Positions 1-5,912 are shown, counted from the first letter of the stretch. The stretch: 9,670 bases of DNA from an uncultured Bacillota bacterium (GCA_937951995.1 CALGAG010000189.1:1-9670), one strand, 5' to 3'. Made by a program: numbers and translations. Notes: generated by a model from the letters alone, not told the origin.

Positions 1-648
1 ATTGTTTCCAGCTGTTTGTATCCCGTGGACAATTAAAACCATCAGTATGATGATTATCCACATCAGTTCATAATTGAAATTATAGTATCCCTCACTTATT
101 GCAAGGTATCCCAGTCCACCTCCACCGATGATTCCCATTACAGTTGAATAGGACAAGAGGCTTACTGTCGTGGATGTAAAGCTTAAAACCAGGCTTGACC
201 TTGCCTCTCTAAGCAAAAAATGTGTGAAGTACTGCAAGGTACTGGCCCCCATGGCATAGGATGTTTCAAAAATGTTCTTGTTTACATCCAACAGGTCCTG
301 TTCGGTGAACCTAGCAAACAGTGATACTCCTATCAAGCTAAGTGGAATCTTTGAGGCATCCACTCCAAATCCGGTTCCAAGTATCATCCTGTTAACTGGT
401 ATCATCACTATTATGAAGAGGATAAATGGTATTGACCTGGTTATATTGACAAATCCTGATGTCATGAAATATACTGCCCTGTTCTTGTATATCCCTCCTG
501 CTCCAGTCATAAACATTATAAATCCCAACACCAGGCCTATGACCAAGGCTGCAGCCATTGAAGCAAGCATCATGTCAAAGGTCTCCCAAAGTGACTGGAC
601 AAGGGGAGATCTGAACCTATTAAATGTTTCAATGTATCTTTCAACCAC
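1..648 (-). CDS. metI: MetI-like ABC transporter permease (3' end cut by window edge)
   Basis: This is the inner-membrane permease of an ABC importer of the methionine (MetI) type. I translated 216 codons by hand. The family signatures are VNITRSIPF at residues 67-75, the EAA cytoplasmic loop that contacts the ATPase (about 128-149, with YAMGAS and LLREA), and GGGGLG at 175-180. Hydrophobic segments lie near 27-47, 75-90, 151-172 and 195-212. MetI proteins are about 217-220 residues, so only a few C-terminal residues should be missing. The start is GTG at 648-646: an in-frame TAA lies immediately upstream and AAGGAGG sits 9 bases before it. It overlaps the end of the ATPase gene by 8 bp, which suggests translational coupling. 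D-methionine or methionine is the family's substrate; without the binding protein the substrate here is inferred. Confidence 0.88.
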   Translation of the reverse strand, partial: MVERYIETFNRFRSPLVQSLWETFDMMLASMAAALVIGLVLGFIMFMTGAGGIYKNRAVYFMTSGFVNITRSIPFILFIIVMIPVNRMILGTGFGVDASKIPLSLIGVSLFARFTEQDLLDVNKNIFETSYAMGASTLQYFTHFLLREARSSLVLSFTSTTVSLLSYSTVMGIIGGGGLGYLAISEGYYNFNYELMWIIIILMVLIVHGIQTAGNN

Positions 649-1360
649 TTAAAAAGGCCTCCTTATATGAAACTGGCTCTATCCCCTTTGGTGTTAGGGA
701 GATCAGTTCTGATATCCTACCATCCTCCATAACAGCTACACGGCTGCAGACAGATTTAATGACACCTATGTCATGGGAAACCATCACAATGGTTGTTTCA
801 AACCTTTCATTGATATCCTTTAGTAGTCTTAGGATTTCATAACTCATCTTCTCATCAAGTGCTGATGTGGGCTCATCACAGAATATTATCCTAGGATTGG
901 TAATAAGGGTCCTTGCTATTGCAACCCTCTGCTTCTGTCCCCCAGATAAGGTTCGTATATATGCTTCCTCAAACTCCGATAATCCAACAAAAGACAGTAA
1001 CTCCCTTGCCTTCCCAATGTTCTCCCTTTGGTTTCCTTTTCTCAATCTGGTGGGTAAAAGTATATTTTCAATGACATTAAGGTTCCCCAAGAGGTTAAAT
1101 CCCTGAAAAATCATGGAGGTTTCCTTCACCAGTTCGTGTCTGGTATCACTGTTTAACAACTTACCCATAAGGTAGATGCTTCCTTCGTCAGGTTCGATAA
1201 AACCATTCATCATCCTGAGGATGGTTGATTTGCCACTTCCTGTCTCTCCAACAAGGCCAAATATCTCCTTCTTGTCTACATGAAGGTTGATTCCATCAAT
1301 TACTCTGGTTTTTTCACCACCTATGAAGAAGTCCTTGGAAACTTTTTCTAATCTTATCAA
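641..1360 (-). CDS. MetN-like ABC transporter ATP-binding protein lacking the NIL domain
   Basis: This is the ATPase subunit that would power the adjacent MetI-like permease. All ABC motifs are intact: Walker A GETGSGKST (38-46), Q-loop Gln86, signature LSGGQ (138-142), Walker B IIFCDEPTSALD (158-169) with catalytic Glu163, and H-loop His196. The core is close to MetN, for example MIFQGFNLL and LSGGQKQRVAIARTL. At 239 residues it is about 100 shorter than typical MetN, ending shortly after the nucleotide-binding domain and lacking the C-terminal NIL (ACT-like) domain that senses methionine in E. coli. The start is TTG at 1360-1358; a GGTGG ribosome binding site lies 7 bases upstream, and the nearby upstream ATG is followed at once by a stop in its own frame. 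The stop lies inside the permease start region. A different amino acid substrate is possible, so the symbol is left blank. Confidence 0.87.
   Translation of the reverse strand: MIRLEKVSKDFFIGGEKTRVIDGINLHVDKKEIFGLVGETGSGKSTILRMMNGFIEPDEGSIYLMGKLLNSDTRHELVKETSMIFQGFNLLGNLNVIENILLPTRLRKGNQRENIGKARELLSFVGLSEFEEAYIRTLSGGQKQRVAIARTLITNPRIIFCDEPTSALDEKMSYEILRLLKDINERFETTIVMVSHDIGVIKSVCSRVAVMEDGRISELISLTPKGIEPVSYKEAFLSG
658..664 (-). promoter_or_regulatory. Ribosome binding site for the GTG-started permease
   Basis: AAGGAGG on the minus strand lies within the last codons of the ATPase gene, 9 bases before the permease GTG. Together with the in-frame TAA directly before that GTG, it fixes the permease start. 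Confidence 0.85.
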
Positions 1361-1404
1361 AACATCACCACCGATATATATTCCCTTCCCTAACCCAACT
1401 CTTA

Positions 1405-1417
1405 TTTATCCGATAAA
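1405..1417. repeat. Short perfect palindrome in the transporter leader
   Basis: TTTATC-C-GATAAA is a perfect inverted repeat with 6-bp arms around one base. It lies about 45 bp upstream of the ATPase TTG start, just downstream of a T-run on the transcribed strand. It could be a regulator binding site or chance in AT-rich DNA; no known operator matches it from memory. Confidence 0.3.
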
Positions 1418-1459
1418 AAAAGTATCTGAAGATGCATTATGGAAACTTTTTATGATACT
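1415..1459 (-). terminator. Possible attenuator hairpin in the transporter leader
   Basis: Read on the minus strand, AGTATC (1459-1454) pairs with GATACT (1426-1421), directly followed by a run of T. The 27-nt loop has little internal pairing, so the hairpin is weak for an ordinary terminator. It sits between the candidate promoter near 1545 and the ATPase start at 1360, where an attenuator would act. A nearby GGAAAT/ATTTCC pair (about 1470-1500) could form an alternative structure. No SAM riboswitch or T-box motif was recognised. Confidence 0.25.
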
Positions 1460-1539
1460 CATACACGGAAATTTCATGATTTAAAAAAGTAGAGATTTCC
1501 TATTCGCAATAAAAAGAACACATCCATTCCCATTAATAC

Positions 1540-1548
1540 ATTATAGCA
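1540..1548 (-). promoter_or_regulatory. Extended -10 promoter for the transporter operon
   Basis: The minus strand reads TGCTATAAT, a perfect -10 hexamer with the TGn extension. A -35 hexamer 17 bases upstream is weak (CTATCA, three of six matches), which is common for extended -10 promoters. It lies about 30 bp after the stop of the deoxyribosyltransferase-like gene and about 180 bp before the ATPase start, implying a long leader. Confidence 0.5.
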
Positions 1549-1574
1549 ATCTTTCAATTTAATGATAGGATAAT

Positions 1575-1958
1575 CTAGAATTTAACATCTCTCAGTTCAT
1601 CTAGAGACCTATATTTTATAACCTTGCTTGATATTCCCTCCAGAGTCTCTGATACCTGACTTCCTTCTTTAGCTATTGTTAAAACCGGTATTCCCCTGGC
1701 AAAGGCATAGCCTGCTTCAATACCCAGGCCAACTCCCTTTTCGCTGAATTCAATAACCACAAGATCACAGGAATCGATCCTCTTAAATGTCTCTTTCATT
1801 AAGTCAGCTGGGTTGGTGCAAGATTCCCTTCCCAACTCACAGTCCCTAACTATACAGCTTGTTTCATGTCCATTTCCCTCAAGTATGTCTAAAATCTTTT
1901 CAATGACCTCGCCATTTCTGTAATCCTTATGATATTTGATTCCCAAATAAGCCCTCAT
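1575..1958 (-). CDS. Nucleoside 2-deoxyribosyltransferase-like protein
   Basis: This 127-residue protein resembles the nucleoside 2-deoxyribosyltransferase / DNPH1-like fold, enzymes that cleave or exchange the glycosidic bond of (deoxy)nucleosides or nucleotides. Visible family features are an N-terminal beta-strand with MRAYLGIKY, a CDLVVIEFSE strand around 64-73, and a glycine-rich turn leading to IEAGYAFARGIPVL (80-93). Glu81 aligns with the usual catalytic glutamate and Asp65 with the conserved strand-end aspartate. No signal peptide is seen, so it should be cytoplasmic. The ATG overlaps the stop of the upstream amidase gene as ATGA, and GGAGAG lies 6 bases before it, so the two are translationally coupled. 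The natural substrate is unknown. Family assignment is by pattern, and a general nucleotide-binding role is an alternative. Confidence 0.75.
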   Translation of the reverse strand: MRAYLGIKYHKDYRNGEVIEKILDILEGNGHETSCIVRDCELGRESCTNPADLMKETFKRIDSCDLVVIEFSEKGVGLGIEAGYAFARGIPVLTIAKEGSQVSETLEGISSKVIKYRSLDELRDVKF

Positions 1959-2905
1959 ATCTGACTCTCCATAAGGTTTTTAGTATTAAACTCCAATTGA
2001 ATAAAAAACTCCTGCCTCTTGTCCTTATCAACAATATCATCAAGGCTTAATCTGTAGACCATTGGATTTGTATCTGCCTTAAGGGTCATTTCCATTCTTT
2101 TAGTATCATATGAACAGATATACCTTGTGTAGGTGGTGGAGCTGTACTTCTTATTCCTGATAAAACCATCAGGCAAGGTCATGGCATTCATTATGCTATG
2201 AAAGTATGAAAGCGCCTCCTGATAACCTGACGCCTCTTTACTCATCCTGGTCATGTAGAATGCCTTGATAAACCTGGACACAGGGTCATAGCCACCTGGC
2301 AGGTCCTTGGATGAGTTGAAATCCTCAAGGTTCTCCATATCCATATGGTCATTAAGTCTCCTTACATGGGACTTGAATCCAGGAGAATTGGTCATGACAT
2401 GGTAAGGATTGTCATACCAGGCCAGTTCCCCACCCTTTGGCTCTATAACCACGCATCTTTTCGTTGAATCGGAAAACATAAAATGAAAATCCGGTGAAAT
2501 CACCTTTTCTTCCAAGTGATTATGTGTCGCCATATGAATGTTGGGCAAGTCGTCCACCAGGTCTTGCACAGATTTGTAGTTTGCAAGGGCATAGTTGAAG
2601 TAGTCCAGGCTTGACACATTTATCCTTTCAGGGTTGGTTTTCTGATTGTATAGGTTAAAGCCCTTGAAATCATTGGTTATTCCAACCAGTCCATGCTCAT
2701 TTACTCCATCCTTCAACGGATCCCTATTATGGAAGCAAACCCCCAGCATCCTGTATTTGGAATATAGTGGTCGTCCCATAAGGTCCATGCCATAGTTGTA
2801 GTTTCTTGGAAAGTACAATACATTGTAGTTCATGGGTGATTCGTAATCCATTGTCCTTCCCAATACACAACCTTCATCGTAATCAATTTTTATTCCAGTA
2901 CACAT
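1955..2905 (-). CDS. Choloylglycine hydrolase-family (linear amide C-N hydrolase) protein
   Basis: This is an Ntn-hydrolase of the choloylglycine hydrolase / penicillin V acylase family (PF02275), which hydrolyses linear amide bonds using an N-terminal cysteine exposed by removal of the initiator Met. In this 316-residue protein Cys2 is directly after Met1 and is followed by GRTMDYE (16-22), giving the conserved Arg17 and Asp20. Further family positions are NEHGLVGITNDF (69-80), the MTNSPGF asparagine (Asn173) and the SRF arginine (Arg211). The later STTYTRY segment also matches the family. There is no signal peptide, so a cytoplasmic location is likely. The start is supported by AGAGAGG six bases upstream. 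Bile salt hydrolase, penicillin acylase and acyl-homoserine-lactone acylase activities all occur in this family and cannot be separated by eye. It forms an operon with the overlapping deoxyribosyltransferase-like gene. Confidence 0.88.
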   Translation of the reverse strand: MCTGIKIDYDEGCVLGRTMDYESPMNYNVLYFPRNYNYGMDLMGRPLYSKYRMLGVCFHNRDPLKDGVNEHGLVGITNDFKGFNLYNQKTNPERINVSSLDYFNYALANYKSVQDLVDDLPNIHMATHNHLEEKVISPDFHFMFSDSTKRCVVIEPKGGELAWYDNPYHVMTNSPGFKSHVRRLNDHMDMENLEDFNSSKDLPGGYDPVSRFIKAFYMTRMSKEASGYQEALSYFHSIMNAMTLPDGFIRNKKYSSTTYTRYICSYDTKRMEMTLKADTNPMVYRLSLDDIVDKDKRQEFFIQLEFNTKNLMESQI

Positions 2906-3057
2906 ATAATCCCTCTCTTTGTAACTAGTCTTAATTTCTACCTTGATCTTTTAGTTTGATTATCTCTCTTGTCGGTCTGTTAAATACCTGCATATGATTC
3001 TATCATATCCCTCAACGATTATAAAAGCTGGTTGAAAAACTCCTTTAGTAATTACCC

Positions 3058-3093
3058 AAATAAGAATCCCCCAGTCAAAATTCTGGGAGATTC
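3058..3093 (-). terminator. Intrinsic terminator of the GSDH-family gene
   Basis: The minus strand has an 11-bp stem (arms 3093-3083 and 3074-3064, one T·G pair) around an 8-nt loop, followed by TTATTT. It starts 30 bp after the stop of the GSDH-family gene. The T-tract is short, but the GC-rich stem is convincing. It separates that gene from the amidase operon. Confidence 0.8.
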
Positions 3094-3122
3094 TCCATAT
3101 TCCTTATGATTGTTCCGAAATA

Positions 3123-4349
3123 TTATTCTACAGGCAAGGCAGGTGTAATCTTGAGGATTTTGTCATCATTCTCCCTGACAACTCCTCTTCCGTCCCTATT
3201 GTTTGTCGCAATGTATAATGAGCCTTCATGATAAACCACTGTTCTTATTCTTCCGTAATCATCGAAAAGCTGGTCTTGACGGATAAGGTTACCCTCAGGA
3301 TCAAGGTCTATTCTAATGACCATGCTTCCCCTTAAGCCTCCAACATACAATGGGGATTCCTCCAAATTGTCCCAGGGCAGGAAGCCTATTCCGGAAGGTG
3401 CCATTGTAAATTCCCAGTAGCAGGCAACGGGGTCCTCATATTGAGACTCTCCATCCCCACAGGTAACGATTGGCCATCCGTAATTCCCTCCAGGGATTAT
3501 CCTGTTTACTTCATCCTGGCTGCTTGGTCCATGGTCACTAGCATATAATGCTCCACTTATTGGATGCCATGCAAGTCCCTGGGGATTTCTAAGCCCATAT
3601 GCATATACAGGACTTCCCTCAAATGGATTATCATCAGGGATGCTTCCATCTGGATTAAGTCTAAGAATCTTTCCTGCCAGAGAGTCCACATCCTGTGACA
3701 GGTTTGGGACCTGGGCATCACCTGTGGTAACATAAAGCTTTCCATCAGGTCCAAACTTAATCCTTCCACCGTTATGGAACCTTGACCCTGGAATCCTGTC
3801 CAGGATATGTGTCTCATCAACCAGGGTATCCTCCTCAAGTGTAAACCTTGAGACCCTATTCAGTAATTGATTTCCTTCACTGTAGGTGTAGTAGAGGAAT
3901 ATGTGGCCATTGGTCTCAAAATCAGGGCTTTTTTCCAGTCCCAAGAGACCGCCTTCGCCAGTGTGTTCTACACCCTGGACATTATAAATCTCACTCTTAT
4001 GAAGAATACGGACCCTTCCAGGCCTTTCGGTAACCAGGACCCTTCCATCCGGCAGGGGTAGGATTTCCCATGGTATTTCCAAACCCTCTCCTAGGACTTC
4101 CACCTCATAGGTAAGGTCTTGTGCGGAATAGATAATCGCTTCTTCTTCAGAAGCCTCCACCTGCTCCTCATCTACCTCGGGTTCGTCCTCCTGCTCCTCT
4201 TCCTCTGTAGCTGCTTCCTCTTCCAGGATTACAGAATCATGGTCAGGTGCAAAAACCGTACGTGCCAGAAGGTAATCTACTCCTCCCATCTGCCAGAATA
4301 TCAATAAAAATGCCGACAATATAATCAGAATGATCCATTTTCTATTCAT
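3123..4349 (-). CDS. Membrane-anchored glucose/sorbosone dehydrogenase-family (PQQ-type) beta-propeller
   Basis: This 408-residue protein has one N-terminal hydrophobic segment (about 5-20), then a strongly acidic linker (18 Glu/Asp in residues 42-70), then a GSDH-family six-bladed propeller (PF07995, about 82-405). Family motifs are PWEILPLPDGRVLVTERPG (93-111), RFHNGGRIKFGPDG (190-203), YGLRNPQGLAWHP (251-263), DHGP (272-275) and PGGNYGWP (286-293). His192 is in the place of the proposed catalytic histidine of soluble PQQ aldose dehydrogenases. Cys297 and Cys310 could form an extracellular disulfide. The likely topology is a signal anchor with the domain outside the membrane. The ATG has AAGGAGG 9 bases upstream. 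It is apparently monocistronic, ending at a terminator. Family members oxidise aldoses with PQQ, but whether this one binds PQQ or oxidises sugars is inferred only. Confidence 0.88.
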   Translation of the reverse strand: MNRKWIILIILSAFLLIFWQMGGVDYLLARTVFAPDHDSVILEEEAATEEEEQEDEPEVDEEQVEASEEEAIIYSAQDLTYEVEVLGEGLEIPWEILPLPDGRVLVTERPGRVRILHKSEIYNVQGVEHTGEGGLLGLEKSPDFETNGHIFLYYTYSEGNQLLNRVSRFTLEEDTLVDETHILDRIPGSRFHNGGRIKFGPDGKLYVTTGDAQVPNLSQDVDSLAGKILRLNPDGSIPDDNPFEGSPVYAYGLRNPQGLAWHPISGALYASDHGPSSQDEVNRIIPGGNYGWPIVTCGDGESQYEDPVACYWEFTMAPSGIGFLPWDNLEESPLYVGGLRGSMVIRIDLDPEGNLIRQDQLFDDYGRIRTVVYHEGSLYIATNNRDGRGVVRENDDKILKITPALPVE

Positions 4350-4415
4350 CTGTTGATTCCTCCTTGTTTACCTTATAAAGTATCAAACTAGAACAAAACG
4401 GTATGTGAGTTACTT

Positions 4416-4541
4416 CTACCACAAGCTTCTGATATGTAAACAGTTCGTGTTGGCATCTTTAATTAACCCAATAATCATGAATCCGGATAGAGTAAGGATG
4501 AATCTTAGTCCTGTAAATGTAATTCCAAGGAACTCTATCAT
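4416..4541 (-). pseudogene. Short hydrophobic reading frame, possible 3' remnant of a membrane protein gene
   Basis: A 41-codon minus-strand frame starts with ATG 2 bp after the stop of the DUF1801 fragment. It encodes a single hydrophobic stretch (LGITFTGLRFILTLSGFMII, residues 5-24) followed by a polar tail ending in TAG. The frame stays open upstream of the ATG back to about 4590 without recognisable coding content. The composition recalls the last helix of small permeases, but I cannot assign a family. No good ribosome binding site precedes the ATG. It may be the end of a decayed gene or chance; it lies in the gap between the GSDH-family gene and the DUF3795/DUF1801 remnant. Confidence 0.25.
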
Positions 4542-4543
4542 TG

Positions 4544-4648
4544 TTACAGTTCCTTCAGATTTTCCTTTACCCGAAACTCTACGATCTTCTCAATAAGGTC
4601 GTACGGAATTGGCTTATCCAACGGAAACCGGACGGACCCCTTGGTATG
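4544..4648 (-). pseudogene. 3' fragment of a DUF1801 (YdhG-like) gene
   Basis: In the frame with codons AAG GGG at 4642-4637, the minus strand encodes 32 residues: KGSVRFPLDKPIPYDLIEKI and then VEFRVKENLKEL, ending at TAA (4546-4544). This matches the hallmark C-terminus of DUF1801 proteins (PF08818; YdhG in B. subtilis), small proteins of about 110-150 residues. The N-terminal three quarters is missing: upstream in the same frame there are only a few plausible codons before the sequence becomes the DUF3795 gene in another frame. There is no start codon or ribosome binding site of its own. It is therefore a dead gene end fused to the DUF3795 5' part, probably by a deletion at about 4637-4648. 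Confidence 0.75.
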
Positions 4649-4764
4649 CAGCCTGGACAGTAGGTCCTATGAAATCCCTTCTTGTTGAGATCATTCTCCT
4701 TGAACTGATATGAAATGCATAAGCCGCAATTCATCCCACAGGGAGCTATTAGTTCCTCTCTCAT
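4579..4764 (-). pseudogene. Truncated DUF3795 gene (5' part, fused out of frame to a DUF1801 remnant)
   Basis: The first ~43 residues match the start of DUF3795 proteins (PF12675), small cysteine-rich, probably metal-binding proteins. Visible are ELIAPCGMNCGLC (4-16) with three cysteines and YCPGC (35-39) with two more. Intact members are roughly 110-150 residues with further Cys motifs (such as CYECxxFPCKRLK), which are absent. After CIPRG (39-43) the frame runs for 18 unrelated residues to a TAG at 4581-4579; those bases are the DUF1801 3' end read in another frame. The ATG (4764-4762) has GGAGG 9 bases upstream, so a 61-residue peptide could still be made. It lies 45 bp after the DUF4256 gene and was probably the third gene of that operon. 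Confidence 0.75.
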
Positions 4765-4809
4765 TTAATTCACCCTCCACTCACTGAATAAATGGCTCTA
4801 ACATTTAAG

Positions 4810-5373
4810 CTACACCCTTAGACAACCCCTAAAGCCTCTCGATGCATAGTATGACTCAGCTCCATTGTGATAGACAAATACCGTATCGTATCTACGGTCA
4901 CAGTATAGGGAACCTCCAAGCTTCCTTATCCTGTCAGGAGTCTTTATCCAGCTTGATGTCTTTGTATCGAAATCTCCCAGCTCCTGCAATTCTCTATACT
5001 CTTTCTCCGTAAGCAGTTCAATCCCCATCTCTTCTGCCATGTTGTGTGCACTATCCGCTGGCTTGTTCTTCTTCCTTGACTCCAGAGCCTCCTTGTCATA
5101 GCACAAACTCCTTCTTCCTTTGGGACTTTCCAAAGAACAATCAAAGAAAATGTACATATCTTCCTTTTCATCATACCCAACAACATCAGGTTCACCGCCT
5201 GTCCTCTCCATTTCATACAGAGACCAGAGCTTTTCAGGTACCTCCTTAAGTCTTGGTTCAATATCAGACCATTCAAGACCTTTATGCCTATCCATGTTTT
5301 CTTCAAATCTTTGTTTTAGCTTTTCAATAATCTCCTTTTCTTGGTCAGTTGATAGAGTCTTTTTCTTATTCAT
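4810..5373 (-). CDS. DUF4256 family protein
   Basis: This 187-residue protein matches DUF4256 (PF14066) over its full length; the function is unknown. Characteristic segments are GLEWSDIEPRL, PEKLWSLYEMERTGGEPDVV, YIFFDCSLESPKGRRSLCYD, ALESRKKNKP, FDTKTSSWIKTPDRIRKLGG, and the C-terminal FVYHNGAESYYASRGFRG. There is no signal peptide or membrane segment, so it is probably cytoplasmic. The start is the ATG at 5373-5371, preceded by AGGAGGT at 8 bases. A longer frame from a TTG at 5433 adds 20 residues but would place that ribosome binding site inside the gene, so I reject it. It follows the DUF1905 gene by 69 bp and precedes the DUF3795 remnant by 45 bp, on the same strand, suggesting one operon. 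Confidence 0.9.
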   Translation of the reverse strand: MNKKKTLSTDQEKEIIEKLKQRFEENMDRHKGLEWSDIEPRLKEVPEKLWSLYEMERTGGEPDVVGYDEKEDMYIFFDCSLESPKGRRSLCYDKEALESRKKNKPADSAHNMAEEMGIELLTEKEYRELQELGDFDTKTSSWIKTPDRIRKLGGSLYCDRRYDTVFVYHNGAESYYASRGFRGCLRV

Positions 5374-5381
5374 TATAGTCA

Positions 5382-5388
5382 ACCTCCT
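5382..5388 (-). promoter_or_regulatory. Ribosome binding site fixing the DUF4256 start
   Basis: AGGAGGT on the minus strand lies 8 bases before the ATG at 5373. This selects that ATG over the TTG at 5433, which lies upstream of this site. Confidence 0.8.
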
Positions 5389-5442
5389 GAAATACTCTTC
5401 TTTTCTTGTAACAGCAAACTCTCCACCGTGCAAAAACTCATA

Positions 5443-5727
5443 CTAATCATGTAGATATAGTGTTACTCTTACAGTATCTCCACCAGTTTTGCCTATTGCA
5501 TCCCGGATTTTCTTATTGATTGAAATTATCTTGTCTTCATCTTTTCTTGGAGCCAAGTTGATTCCATTTATTTCATAATCATCTATGGTACCCGAGACCT
5601 TTAACGATCCCCATTTTCCTTCGATTCCTGCTGTATTTGGTATCCTCAAATGATAGGTCCATGCACCAAATCCCTTCTTGTATTTCAACTCCAGCTTCTG
5701 ATTGTCAATTATCTTGATCACGTCCAT
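5443..5727 (-). CDS. DUF1905 family protein
   Basis: This protein of about 94 residues matches DUF1905 (PF08922), a small beta-barrel-like domain of unknown function that in other proteins is often joined to a YdeI-type domain. Visible features are GAWTYHLRIP near 21-30, KVSGTID near 42-48, and the C-terminal AIGKTGGDTVRVTLYL, the most conserved part. It has no YdeI-like extension here. There is no signal peptide. I start it at ATG 5727-5725 with AAGGG 9 bases upstream; a TTG one codon earlier (6-base spacing) is nearly as good and adds one residue. It is the first gene of the minus-strand series DUF1905-DUF4256-DUF3795 and is divergent from the SLH/M23 gene. A DUF1801 remnant downstream belongs to a family often seen near YdeI/DUF1905 proteins. 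Confidence 0.82.
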   Translation of the reverse strand: MDVIKIIDNQKLELKYKKGFGAWTYHLRIPNTAGIEGKWGSLKVSGTIDDYEINGINLAPRKDEDKIISINKKIRDAIGKTGGDTVRVTLYLHD

Positions 5728-5748
5728 CAACCCCTACCCTTACTTTCA

Positions 5749-5776
5749 ATTATCGAATTACTGTTCAATTAATTGA
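5749..5776 (-). promoter_or_regulatory. Candidate promoter with overlapping 12-bp palindrome before the DUF1905 gene
   Basis: GATAAT (5754-5749, minus strand) fits a -10 box, but the -35 position (ATCAAT) is weak. A perfect palindrome TCAATTAATTGA at 5765-5776 overlaps the -35 area, and TTCAATTA is repeated 19 bp apart (5745 and 5764). This could be an operator, though AT-rich palindromes arise easily by chance. Confidence 0.3.
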
Positions 5777-5850
5777 TACCCAAAAAACTATGATCACTTT
5801 TCATCATCCTTTGTCACATCATTGTAATCCAATTTGCTGATTAAGTAGGA

Positions 5851-5856
5851 TATAAT
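5851..5856 (+). promoter_or_regulatory. Candidate -10 box for the SLH/M23 operon
   Basis: A perfect TATAAT lies 57 bp upstream of the chosen ATG at 5913 in the divergent intergenic region. No good -35 hexamer is found at 16-18 bases, and there is no TGn extension, so the call rests on the -10 alone. Confidence 0.4.
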
Positions 5857-5897
5857 ATCAGTAATATACATTGGAAAATAATATGTGAAGCTGAATG

Positions 5898-5904
5898 AGA
5901 GGAG
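5898..5904 (+). promoter_or_regulatory. Ribosome binding site fixing the SLH/M23 start
   Basis: AGAGGAG lies 8 bases before the ATG at 5913. An in-frame ATG at 5895 would overlap this site and lacks a comparable one of its own. Confidence 0.75.
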
Positions 5905-5912
5905 TGTCTTTT

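Noticed and set aside
272..652. Plus-strand open frame of 126 codons
   Set aside because: It is antisense to the MetI-like permease, whose frame is clearly coding; the plus-strand product matches nothing and has no ribosome binding site.
1361..1574. SAM riboswitch or T-box ahead of the transporter genes
   Set aside because: I looked for S-box core sequences and the T-box AGGGTGG-type motif and found neither; only weak hairpins are present.
2906..3057. Promoter for the amidase operon
   Set aside because: TATAAT-like and TAGAAT-like hexamers occur near 3010-3030, but none has a credible -35 partner, so no specific site is called.
5374..5433. 20-residue N-terminal extension of DUF4256 from a TTG
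   Set aside because: The AGGAGGT site before the ATG at 5373 lies inside this extension, and the extension shows no family match.
5383..5445. 20-codon minus-strand frame upstream of DUF4256 ending at its ribosome binding site
   Set aside because: It has no ribosome binding site of its own and no attenuation-type codon run; it is probably chance.
5120..5446. Plus-strand open frame of 108 codons
   Set aside because: It is antisense to the DUF4256 gene, with low-complexity Ser-rich content and no start signal.
5895..5912. Upstream ATG for the SLH/M23 gene
   Set aside because: The ATG at 5913 has the better-placed AGAGGAG, and starting there gives a typical signal peptide.
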